Of a stretch of DNA of 64,000 bases, positions 10,087-19,806 are shown piece by piece. The number at the start of each line of letters is the position of its first letter. Positions within the stretch are counted from its first letter, which is position 1. The stretch spans positions 12,710,809-12,774,808 of the forward strand of contig CM043959.1 of assembly GCA_014529385.2 (NCBI GenBank), read 5' to 3'. This DNA is from Adiantum capillus-veneris (taxonomy: Eukaryota > Streptophyta > Polypodiopsida > Polypodiales > Pteridaceae). The notes beneath the pieces were generated by a model. The model had not been told where the DNA came from and did no database searches. It saw nothing but the letters and a program-made list of their open reading frames with translations. The position numbers and the translations under genes are program-made.

Positions 10087-10961
10087 GATGCCCTTCTTGA
10101 AGCAAAACTACTCCAAGGCAATCACCACAAGCATCACATTGGACCTCAAATGGCTTTGAGAGATCCGGAAACATAAGGACTAGTTGAGAGGTAAGCTTCT
10201 CTTTGAGCTTGTCAAAAGCATTTAGCTGTCTATGAGTACTTAACATTCTTCCTTGTTAATTCATGCAATGGTCCTGCTATTTGAGAGAATTTTGCTATGA
10301 AGCACCTATGGTATGCACACATACCAATAAAGCTTCTTAGCTCATGTAGATGCCTTGGATTAGGGCATGCTTTTATTACCTCCAACGTTGATGGATTCAT
10401 AAATATACCATCTTGATAGAGAATGTGACCTAAATATTGAATCTCTTGTAGGAAAAAATCACTTTTCTTTTGATTAATGAAAAGCGTATTCTCTCTCACA
10501 ACTTGAAAGATTACTTGGAGGTGTCACTTGTACTCTTCAAGAGAATTTGAGTGGCCTGAAGATTTTTGTCCATCGTGAGTTTGAATGCAGCTGAGCATTT
10601 GTCCCGCCAAAACTTGCAAATAGATCTTCTACTCGTGGCACGATAAATCTTTTTTTTATAGTGATACTATTTAGTGCTCTGAAGTCAACATGCATGATAT
10701 GTGTCATCTTTCTTTTGCACTAAAAGTACTTGTGAACAGAATAGAGAGGAGCTAGGCCTCACCATCCCTTTTTCCACCAATTCATGCAATTGCCTCATGA
10801 TCTCCTTTTGTTGAGCTTGTGAGACTCAATAAGGAGGTTTATTAGGAGGTGAGCTTCCTAGAGAAGCTCTATTGCATGGTCTCATCATCCCCTCGTTTTG
10901 GAGGTAGCTCACTAGGGATGTCATCATTGAAAACATCTTGGAATCCATTTAGGAAACTAGA
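10087..10961 (-). pseudogene. RNase H and RT fragment (copy H)
   Basis: Antisense order from left is RNase H (KPFEVQCDACGDCLG), the RT-RNase H connection (IGMCAYHRCFI), the RT thumb (FFLQEIQYLGHILYQDG), then the RT palm with both catalytic segments absent (LFAS-FG and DGQKS joins), to the RT N-terminus at 10950. Plus-strand LTR B begins at 10962, so B appears to have inserted here, but no second boundary exists to test a target duplication. Frames are broken. Confidence 0.8.
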
Positions 10962-11067
10962 TGTCATAAAATATAATATCTAACTTTACCAAATAATTTT
11001 CTCATATTAAAGTGATCATTTAATATCGGAGAATAAACAGGAACAAGAGTTAGAATAGAGACATGTG

Positions 11068-11370
11068 CTTCTAGACCTATCTTAGCACGGGACCAAAAGG
11101 AGAGATGGTTACATCTCAATAGGGTCCAAAAGGAGATGGTCTATCAAAGAGAAATGTGCAATAAGTTCTTCTAGACCTATCTCAAGACGGGACCAAAAGG
11201 AGAGATGGTTGCATCTCAATAGGGTTCCAAAAGGAGATGGTCTATCAAAGAGCAATGTGTGATAAGTGCTTCTAGACTTACCTCAGCAGGGGACCAAGAG
11301 GAGAGATGGTTACATCTCAATAGGGGTCCAAAAGGAGTTAGTTTATGAAAGAGCAATGTGCATCTAATGG
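11068..11370 (+). repeat. U3 tandem repeat, three ~100-bp units
   Basis: CTTCTAGAC recurs at 11068, 11168 and 11269, each followed by GGGACCAAAAGGAGAGATGG and CATCTCAATAGGG. This is one unit more than in the LTRs of A, C, E and G. Confidence 0.85.
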
Positions 11371-11449
11371 AGCTTAAAAGACCTTAGGGTTAGCTTCATT
11401 AAAGACCTCCAATGGTTAGTTTTAAAAGTCCTTTGACCTTAGGCAAGCT

Positions 11450-11930
11450 AGGTGAGCTTCAGGTGCGAGCGCGACCTAAGCTTGAGGTGCTTGATGACTA
11501 AGGTGCTTGAGGTGCGTGTCGTGCTTGATGACTAAGGTGCTTGAGGTGCTTGTCGTTCTTGATGATTAAGGTGCTTGAGGTTCTTGTCATGCTTTATGAC
11601 TAAGGTACTTGAGGTGCTTGTCATACTTAATGAGGAAGGTGCTTGAGAAGCTTCCCATGCATGGGGGGTAAGGTGCTTGAGTCAAAAAGAGACCCTACAA
11701 ACTTAATGAAGAAGGTGCTTGAGAAGCTTTCCATGCATGGGAGGAGGTAAGGTGATTGAGTCAAAAAGAGACCCTACAAACTTAATGAGGAAGTACTTAA
11801 TAAGCTTCCCATGCATGGGGGGTAAGATGCTTGAGTCAAAAAGACACCCTACAAACTTAAAAGAGGAAGTGCTTGAGAAGCTTCCCATGCATGGGGGGTA
11901 AGGTGCTTGAGTCAAAGAGAGACCCTACAA
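11450..11930 (+). repeat. LTR minisatellite and four ~76-bp units
   Basis: A short unit built on GGTGCTTGAGGTGCTTGTC repeats to about 11630. Four longer units of 74-79 bp then start at about 11627, 11701, 11780 and 11855, each with CCATGCATGG and GAGTCAAAAAGA. LTR E has only one long unit (about 43095-43175). Open frames across this block repeat the same peptide on both strands and are not genes. Confidence 0.85.
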
Positions 11931-13176
11931 AGGAGGGGGAAAGTCCCAAAGTTAGGGGAATCTTTGACTTAACCTCCCACTCACCCAAAGGGCACCCCTT
12001 TTCTCAAGGGGCACATGGGACACATGTCAGACTCTCCCTATGCTTAGCCACATGGTGTGCTTGAATGCTATTGGTTGGGCTAAAGAGGGGTCGAATGAAC
12101 TTCTAGTTCCATCCAACAAATATCTAGATATTTTCAAGCTCTCTCCCTCTCTAAGGGTAAGGAGGACACTTGTCCAAAGACTACCCATGTACTTGAATGC
12201 ATGTTGCATGTGATTGGCTAGGGAGAGAGGGTTCAATGAACTTGAAGCATGTGGAAAGGCTAGAAATCACCCCAAGCAAGCAAGGGGGTGCTTGGGGGGT
12301 ATACACCACACACACACACTCATTTTTTGGATCATTCTCACTTGGTGAAAGTAGAGGAACTCCACCTCCTTCTCCAAGCTTGTGAGAAGTGAGAGCCTAC
12401 ACCTACACTCTTGGCTATGGAGTGCAAATCCAACCAAGAGCCATGCTTCAATGCTTAAGCTTGCCATCTTCTCCATCTTCATTACTATGCTATTATGTAT
12501 GCTAGCAAGAAGAGTGATGATAAGTTGAGGAACTATTTCTTTTTCCTATGGAATGTTTCTTCTTCCTCTTCCCTACCCTCCCCGCTAGCTCTCTCCACCT
12601 TTGAAGGTGTTTGAGGCATTGGGACTAAGGCTTGGGATAGTTAATGCTTTCTACAAAGTTTATGTTATGTTTGTGATGCATGAAGCTTTCCATCTTCATT
12701 GCATCACCTAAGGTCACAAGGAACACAAAAAATTGTATTGTACCAAGTCTCTCTTGATGGGAGAAACTATAATACAAATGCCTATTGGAGGGGGGACCGG
12801 ATCCGTATGAATCCGGTCCTCAATTATTGTCATGTTCTCTAAACTCTCTCTCTCTTGCAAAAGTATTGTTCATGTCAAGTTAACTAAGTACCATGTTTAT
12901 GTTGCTATCATCAATTAAGTTCACCCGCTATGCTCACAAAGTAATCTCACAAAAGTGCTTCATCTAATTTCATAATTCCGCTACTCTCAAATTTCATAGG
13001 CCATTCCCATTACATTGGCAGGTTTCTCTTTTCTTGCTTAAGAAGAGAGGTCCTTAAATAGCCTAATAATGGTTGATTTTGTTAACTATATTAGGGTAAG
13101 TGGGACTGGGATCTATTATTGGTTTTGTTGAGGCCACTATGTGGGATATGGTGTACACCTCGGGAGCTTTGGTCTT

Positions 13177-13220
13177 AATAATGGAGTCTTTTTAGACTTG
13201 CCTACGGCTTTATCATTATT
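13177..13220 (+). promoter_or_regulatory. Leader stem-loop (copy B)
   Basis: AATAATGG (13177-13184) faces TCATTATT (13213-13220); the one changed position still pairs as G-U in RNA. The loop keeps GTCTTTTTAGAC. Confidence 0.55.
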
Positions 13221-13403
13221 GAGCCATAAGAAGTCTGAAAGGAGCTATCCTCGGCAACTCTGCTATGTTAGACCCACTCCACTACTCTCCATAATTAACC
13301 AATTTGAGTCGTGGATGTAGATACTTAAGTGCCTATTTTAAAAGGCTAAGAGGAGTAGCAACTAAGGTTTTGAATTGCCAGAGCACACATAAGTTTAATT
13401 AAC

Positions 13404-14553
13404 ATGGCTGAGAATAACCAAGAGAGTTGAATGAACATTGATAACTTTGATTTTGCACATGAAGGTGATAATGATAATGCCCCCATGTTGGTTAATTATC
13501 TTGTTACTAGGTTGCAACAAGCTATGGCAACCTCTCTTTGCACCCGAAGTTACTCAACAACTTCGTGCTTATGGGATTTCCTTTCCTTTCCAAGAGGAGA
13601 GAGAGCTTAGGAGGCCTCTTGATGAGACCCCAAAAGAAGACTCTCTCCCATACGAGAGGAGGAATCCAAAGAAGAAGAAAGTAACAAATCCCTAAGTTCC
13701 TTCAAAGATATGGCTCCACGAAGACAGCGGACCAAACGATCACCAACTCCTCCCAAGAAGAAACAGTTAACCCATAGTCCTTCTCCTCGTCATTTCAAAA
13801 AGGGAAGAGAGGAAACAAAGGAAGAAAAGGACAATAAAGAGGTCACCTCTTCTCCTTCTTCTTCACCTTCGTCCTTTTCTGACGGAAGCAATAGTTATTC
13901 TTCTAGAGAATACAAGAGGGGAGGCCATTGCAAATCTTACCCTACATGGGGAAGGTCACAAAAGCTAAATAAGTGCAAAGAGGGAGGAAAGAGTATCTCT
14001 TTTCTCACTTATGATGGCACCTTTGGTGCTACCAACAAAGTATTAGCTTTCATCCAACAATTTGATGCGACCTTTGGAGATGAGGGCTTCACAGAGTCCA
14101 CCAAGCTATGCCATGTAGCTATGCACTTCCAAAAATCGGCTTGTCAATGGTGGGCTAGCCTTCATGGCAACGGCGTAGCCCCAAAGACATAGAAAACTCT
14201 ATGAGTTTCCATCATGAAGCAATTCAAGTGATGCAAAGGACAAAGTGATTACCAAATGGTGAAGTTTAAAGCTTCTCTCTCATGAGTCTATCCACAAATA
14301 TGTGGAAAAGTTTTGGGATTTACATCTCAAGACTATTGTCTTTCAAAAGATAGACTTTTTGGTGCAAAAGAAAAAATTATGTGTGGGATTACCCAAAGAG
14401 ATGGCCGAGTATGTCAACTTTCAACGGCCTGGTTCTATCACGAAAGTAATCCACCAGCCCATGGTTGCTTCGCACATCAATTTCCAACAAGGGGCTAGAC
14501 TGAATGTCAAGCCCATGGAAAATAAAGACAAAAGTGATGCCAAGAGCAAAACC
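13404..14553 (+). pseudogene. gag 5' part (copy B)
   Basis: Gag begins at ATG 13404 (MAENNQES) but codon 9 is TGA (13428-13430) where other copies read AGA (Arg). Frameshifts follow near 13530. Further on there are a lysine/serine-rich region (13710-13900), a capsid-like segment (FIQQFDATFGDEGF, HFQKSACQWWASLHG) and MAEYVNFQRPGSI (14401-14440), up to the copia insertion at 14554. The segment between 14190 and 14300 is also broken. Confidence 0.8.
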
Positions 14554-14745
14554 TGAAGGAGTACGAGCGGAAGTGCGACGCGAGAGAGAGTGCGAGAAGA
14601 AGAGCACGCCGATATGGTGAACTCGCTCTACTGTAATGTGTAGAGCATAGTGAGTTCTTATTAGGTTTTTACAAAAGAATATGTGTACATACCTGGCGGC
14701 CCGCCCACTTACCTGGGCGACCACATTGGGCTTTATACCCCAACA
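14554..14745 (-). repeat. Copia 1 3' LTR (192 bp)
   Basis: Plus-strand TGAAGGAGTACG ... ATACCCCAACA. It is followed at 14746 by ACCTCCCACTTAAA, the complement of the polypurine tract. A TATAAA-like string lies within about 15 bp of the sense 5' end. Confidence 0.95.
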
Positions 14746-14802
14746 ACCTCCCACTTAAATTCCAATGTGGTACTTTAAGTGTGAGAGAAGCTACTATACA
14801 AG

Positions 14803-15642
14803 CTAATATACAAGAGATGTAGAGAAGTGATGTACTACCCTACACCTAACTGCTTGCGGAAATGCGCAAAGCTCTCTGAGGGAAGTCCTTTTGTAACTAG
14901 CAGGATTTTCTGTGGTGTGAACTTTGACAAGCTGAAGTTGCTTATCCTCGAGCATTTCCCTGATGAAATGATACTTCACATCCACATGCTTTGTCTTTGA
15001 GTGATAAACTGGATTGCGAGCCAATTGTATAGCACTTTGACTATCACAATATAACACAGGCATCTCTTCTTTGATTCCCAAATCTGTTACTAGTCGATTA
15101 AGCCAAATTGATTCTTTGCATGCCTCTGATGCTGCAACATATTCAGCCTCTGTAGTAGACTGAGTAACACAATCTTGTAATCTAGAACGCCATGATACTG
15201 CTCCACCAGCCAATGTAAAGACATACCCTGACGTAGACCTTCGGTTGTCTAAGTCACCTGCATAATCTGAGTCTGTAAAACCCTTTACACTTAGCTCCTG
15301 ACTCCCATAGCATATACGCATACTCTTTGTAGCTGTCAGGTATCTCAATATTCCTTTCACTACCTCCCAATGTTTCTTGTCTGGGTTTGACATGTATCGA
15401 CTTACTACTCCCACTGCAAATGCAATGTCTGGGCGAGTAGCAATCATTGCATACATCAAACTACCCACTGCAGACGCATATGGAATCTTATCCATTTCAG
15501 CCTGTTCTTCCTTAGACACAGGACAATCTTGTTTGCTAAGTTTCACATATGGTGGCAATGGAACACTCAGTGCCTTTCCCTTCTCCATATTGAAACGTTG
15601 CAAAACCTTGTCAATATACTCTGTTTGAGATAACCAAATCAA
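14803..15642 (-). pseudogene. Copia 1 RNase H domain
   Basis: This open stretch begins with the RT-RNase H connection (SQTEYIDKVLQRFNMEKG), then KIPYASAVGSLMYAMIATRP, AVGVVSRYMSNP, GFTDSDYAGDLDNRRSTSGY, TQSTTEAEYVAASEA and LYCDSQSAIQLARNP. These are classic copia RNase H motifs with acidic residues present. The end departs from the usual ENPADxLTK (it reads ENPASYKRTS), which suggests a late frameshift. It is separated from the RT frame near 15643-15660. Confidence 0.9.
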
Positions 15643-15660
15643 CTTCTTTGATCTGTCTCT

Positions 15661-16359
15661 CTAAATGCGCATACCAAGTATATGACTTGCCTCACCCATG
15701 TCTTTCATGTCAAACGATTTTGCCATCTTTGACTTCAAAGCTGAAATTTCTTCCAAGTGCTTGCCAACAATCAACATGTCATCCACATACAAAATAAGGA
15801 TCAGCCAACTGCCATCCTTAGCCTTCTTTGTATATAGACAGTGATCGAACTCACTACGTTTGTAGCCTTGAGAAAGCATAAACTTGTGGAATTTATGGTA
15901 CCATGCCCTCGGTGATTGTTTTAAGCCATAAAGACTCTTTAACAACTGGCATACCCAATCTTCCTTGCCTTTCTCAACAAACCCTTCTGGCTGCTGCATG
16001 TAAATTTCCACATCTAAATCACCATGCAAGAACACTGTCTTGACATCCATTTGGTGCAACACCAAATCTAATATAGCAACCAATGCAAGAAAGCATCTCA
16101 ATGTAGTCATCTTGACCACCGGAGAGAATACTTCATCAAAGTCAACGCCTTGTTCTTGCTTAAAGCCCTTGGCAACAAGCCTTGCTTTGTACTTTGGCTG
16201 ACTATCATGAGCGGTGATCTTATACCTGTAAACCCATTTACAAGGTAGAGCCTTTTTGCCCTGTGGTAATTTAACTGGCTTCCATGTCTTGTTTTTATGC
16301 AGAGTTGTCATCTCTGACTGCATGGCCAATTGCCAATTCCCGGAGTCCTTCATTTGCAC
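15661..16359 (-). pseudogene. Copia 1 reverse transcriptase domain
   Basis: Motifs run in order: WKPVKLPQGKKALPCKWVY, KARLVAKGFKQEQGVDF, FSPVVKMTTLRCFLAL, QMDVKTVFLHGDLDVEIYM, QPEGFV, KSLYGLKQSPRAWY and LILYVDDMLIVG. The catalytic YVDD is intact and usual spacing is kept. The canonical copia VKTAFLHG reads VKTVFLHG here. The domain is open over about 232 codons but is not in one frame with its neighbours. Confidence 0.92.
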
Positions 16360-17504
16360 TGCTTCCTTGCAACATGATATTTGGATTCCTTAAAGTGAAC
16401 ATCATTGCTACGGACAACCTTTCTGGATTCGGGATCCCAAAGTCTGTACCGCATCTCACCAGAATTACCATAGCCTAGAAAGATGCACTTTCTACTCTTT
16501 CGCTCAAGTTTGTATGAGGGCATTTTGCCTGACCATACCATCTCTGGCACTGAATCCTTCTGTAAAACCTTGCTAGGAGATCTATTTACAAGATGAACAG
16601 CTGTTGATACAGCTTCAGCCCAAAACCCATTTGGCAGCTGTGCATTAGACAACATACTTCTGACCTTCTCTTGTATGGTCCTATTCATCCTCTTAGCAAC
16701 ACCATTTTGAGGAGGATTGTAAGGAGCAGTAAGTTCACGTTTTATACCTTTTGACTCACAAAAGTCCTGAAAGGCCTTTGAAACATACTCTCCGCCATTG
16801 TCAATGCGTAAGCATTTAAGCTTCTTGCCACTCTGATTCTCCACAAGTGTCACAAACGTTTTGAAAACACTAAACGCTTCATCCTTGTGCTTGAGAAAGT
16901 AAACCCATACTTTCCTCGAGTAATCATCTATAAATGTCATAAAGTAAGAATCTCCCCCTAGAGATAGGTTAGGCATAGGTCCACACAAATCACTATGAAC
17001 AAGTGCCAACTGTGTATCTCTTCTACTGCTTCTATGCTTATGTGGCTGCTGTGTTTGCTTACCATACAGACAATGTTCACAGAATTCAAAATCATTAAAT
17101 GAAAAGCCAGGCAAATAACCAGAACGAGACAAGATTTCCATTCCCTTCTTGGACATATGTCCTAACCGGCTATGCCACAAAGAAACGTTCGGCTCCTCGG
17201 TTACATTGATTACATTTTTAGAGACATTTGATACATAAATCATGTAAAGTCCTCCAGACTTTACTCCATGTGCTACTGTCATAGAACCCTTGGATATCTT
17301 CCACATGTTCTGTCCAAAAGTGGTGACGTAGCCAGCATCATCAAGTAAACCTGTGCTGATCAAGCTCTTTGTAATTGCGAGAACATGTCTCACATTCTTC
17401 AGCGTGAAAGAAGAGCCATTCTGAAACTTCAATTGAACATCTCCAACACCTAAGATCTCACATGTCTGCCCATTGCCTAGCCGAACATGATCTTTAGTGG
17501 TCAC
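16350..17504 (-). pseudogene. Copia 1 integrase (catalytic Glu replaced)
   Basis: This holds the protease end/pre-integrase region, the HHCC zinc finger (WHSRLGHMSKKGM ... CEHCLYGKQ) and the DDE core: VHSDLCGP, CLRIDNGGEYVS and NGVAKRMNRTIQEK. The usual third motif is NGVAERMNRTI, and the Glu is Lys here (complement of 16692-16694, GAG to AAG). That residue is needed for strand transfer in characterised integrases, so this copy should be integration-dead in cis. It is separated from the protease by a TAA just upstream of 17504. Confidence 0.92.
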
Positions 17505-17642
17505 TTAAGAGGTAAACCACTCCTTGTTTGGAGACACATGAAGTGATGCCCCTGAGTCTATAATCCAGTCACTCAGTGCATTTCCATCAGATGCTGTAAG
17601 AAGAGTTGAGTCTATTGTATTCTTCAAGAAGTAGATGTCCCC
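17505..17642 (-). pseudogene. Copia 1 protease fragment
   Basis: Between two in-frame stops, a TGA at the end of gag and a TAA about 45 codons later, the minus strand reads WIIDSGASLHVSPNKEWF. The DSGA aspartic protease active site is intact. The TGA lies where a CGA-type codon is plausible; the TAA follows EWFTS. Confidence 0.85.
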
Positions 17643-18510
17643 TCACACTAGACTGTCATCCTCTGCAACAGTGTTTGTCACATTTATTTCTTGAATCTTC
17701 ACTGAGGACTTGTTCTTCTCACCATGGTCTTCAGCTTTCTCTTTGCCTTTTTCTGCTTTCCATTCTCTGCAGTCTCTTTTCATGTGACCCTTCTTGCCAC
17801 AATGGTAGCATTCTATGTCACTCTTGCCTTTAGCACTGCGGGACTTGCTACGAGACTGATTCCTCTTTCCACCTTTGTACTTTTCTTTGGTCCTTCCCCT
17901 GACAACTAAGGTTGTTCCTTTGCCTTTGTCCATTGTCTTTCTATTGGTTTCTTCAGTAAGCAGACTTCCTTCTACACCTGCTATGTTCAAACCATATGGA
18001 GGTGCAGAATTACTCAAAGCTGTGCGAAAAGTGTCCCAACTTTCCAGCAATGTGATCAACAGGAACAGAGCTCTAGCAGGTTCATCAAACTTGACACCTT
18101 GAGCTGACAACTGACTATAGATTGTGTTGACTTCATTCAGATGATTGGACATAGGTGTCCCTTCTTTCATCTTCAAGTCAACAAGCTTCTTAAGCCAGTA
18201 TACCCTGAAGCTGCACTCTGCTTCTCATAAAGATCACTCAGCTTTAACCATGCTTGATAAGCCGACATCTCGTCTGCTACATTGAAGTAAACGCTTCTGC
18301 CAAAGTCAGCATAATGGTAGAAAGTGCCAATTCATCCATTTCGTTCCATTCATCTTCGTCCATATCTTCTGGTTTTATCCCCTTGAGCTTTATAGGTTTT
18401 ATCTGCTTCTTTTGTACCAACACGTGCCAAATCTGCTTCTTCCACAATGGGAAATTGGTTCCATCCAGCTTCTTGATATTGTAAAGAGCAGTGTCCTGTG
18501 ATCCAGCCAT
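17643..18510 (-). pseudogene. Copia 1 gag
   Basis: Gag starts MAGSQDTALYNIKKLDGTNF at 18510 and has the copia gag pattern (LDGTNFPLWKKQI, LSTIMLTLAEAF). A one-base frameshift near 18280 is followed by a second open part ending in a basic region and a zinc knuckle CYHCGKKGHMKRDC, then an acidic/lysine tail. Total length would be about 290 codons, normal for copia gag. Confidence 0.9.
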
Positions 18511-19609
18511 AGCTACGCTTCACAGTAGTTTACTTTTTTGGGAAAAATTCGGCAAAGTTTTCCCTGTAAACTGACCTCTGAACGAAAATCAACCTGTCAA
18601 ATGAACCAAGAAAGCTTCAGATTCTGCAGAAATTTTGGCAGAGTCTCCTTTGTAAAATGGCTCTGGTGTACTAAAAACATACCAAAAAACAGCTCAAAAA
18701 ACCACTGTCTCTCTGACACTATAAGCTGTGGGTAAACCTGTCCTGCCCCTGTACTGTCTCTCACTATCCTGTCACTGTCCTGTAAGCATAGACTGTGACA
18801 ATGCCTCAACGGCAGTAAAGCAAAGATGCAAATCCCAACTGTCTAACTCACAGTCAATACATCCTAGCTACCTATCTAAGGGTGCTCGAGGGATCGCTCC
18901 AAGACCTGTATCACCGAAAGGATCTCAACATTCGAGAATCCCCCAGCTCAATAAAACCTCACTCAACCCTCAACAAAGGCTGCAGTAAATCTAACAGTAC
19001 ATAGACTTCCCACAAAGTCATACATCCACAAATTTCCCACTGTATGTTGTAACCGCTGCGGCGGTTGTTTGCTGCGTGACTCACAGCCAGCAAACCCTCA
19101 ACAGACATACGTCATCTCTGACAATACATCCCACGTGGAAGTACCTGCAATGTCAGGATGAAATCTGGAATATCAAGCAGCAAACACAAGCTACCTGATG
19201 AACTAGTGGATGTCGCCTACAGTCTATGTGTAGATGCGCCCGTGTCGTATGTGACACGCCTCCAAGAACTGTGAGCCATCCTTTGATGTGTAGACAACCA
19301 CAAATCAACACTCTGGGAGTGTCAATATCCTCAGCACCTACAGTCGTAGGCGTAAAACGCCAAATTTGCAGGGTCGGATCTGCACCCGTTGAGACCACGT
19401 AGTCGAAAATGGCCTGCGCAGACGTTTGTCGAAGCCGAACGGTGGTCGAGATGACCTCATAATGAAATTCTGACAACACCGAGCCCTTCCGTTTCGCCCA
19501 CGAGAATTGGGGCCATGTCTTCGCCTGTCGAATTTCACTCCAATCTGAGTTGGTGACTCTAGCCTCCTGCAGTGCTGCCCCGAGCCTCGATCTGAGCTCT
19601 GATACCAGT
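18511..19609 (-). other. Copia 1 leader and primer site
   Basis: About 1.1 kb of non-coding leader lies between gag and the 5' LTR. The primer site (TGGTATCAGAGC-type, complement of about 19596-19608) abuts the LTR. Near gag are degenerate repeats of a motif resembling TTTGGCAGAGTCTCCTTTG on the plus strand (18541-18572 and 18631-18655). Nothing coding is evident. Confidence 0.75.
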
Positions 19610-19801
19610 TGAAGGAGTACGAGCGGAAGTGTGACGCGAGAGAGAGTGCGAGAAGAAGAGCACGCCGATATGGTGAACTCGCTCTACTGTAATGTGTAGA
19701 GCATAGTGAGTTCTTATTAGGTTTTTACAAAAGAATATGTGTACATACCTGGCAGCCCGCCCACTTGCCTGGGCGACCACATTGGGCTTTATACCCCAAC
19801 A
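19610..19801 (-). repeat. Copia 1 5' LTR (192 bp)
   Basis: Same termini as the 3' LTR; 3 differences in 192 bases (about 98.4% identity), which indicates a fairly recent insertion. Confidence 0.95.
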
Positions 19802-19806
19802 AAACC

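Larger units (their letters stand above)
10962..13014 (+). repeat. Chromovirus 5' LTR of plus-strand copy B
   Basis: This 2053-bp LTR runs from TGTCATAAAATATAATATCT to CCCATTACA and is the longest family LTR in the window. The extra length comes from three U3 units (11068-11370), a GGTGCTTGAGGTGCTTGTC-type minisatellite (about 11450-11630) and four units of a ~76-bp repeat (11627-11930). It retains the inverted repeat near 12410-12440. The following primer site is damaged: TTGG is followed by CAGGTTTCTC, with about 13-15 bases lost. Confidence 0.9.
14554..19801 (-). mobile_element. Ty1/copia element 1, nearly complete, TSD AAACC
   Basis: This 5248-bp element lies between identical 5-bp duplications AAACC (14549-14553 and 19802-19806) in gag of copy B. 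Its 192-bp LTRs differ at 3 positions, all transitions. In sense order (right to left) it has LTR, primer site, about 1.1-kb leader, gag with zinc knuckle, protease, integrase, RT, RNase H, polypurine tract and LTR. The gene order INT-RT is diagnostic of Ty1/copia. In-frame stops, a gag frameshift and a changed integrase catalytic residue make it non-functional, although the YVDD motif of RT is intact. Confidence 0.95.

Noticed and set aside
11068-11930. CRISPR-like array
   Set aside because: Units are contiguous and ~76 or ~100 bp long without unique spacers, inside an LTR of a eukaryotic element.
11703-12236. Short open frames on both strands with a repeated FPCMGG peptide
   Set aside because: They follow the ~76-bp LTR repeat on both strands and have no start context or family match.
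14389-14754. Open frame across the copia 1 LTR boundary
   Set aside because: It joins antisense gag of the host element to LTR sequence and crosses an insertion junction. The equivalent frame at 19559-19780 is the same artefact.
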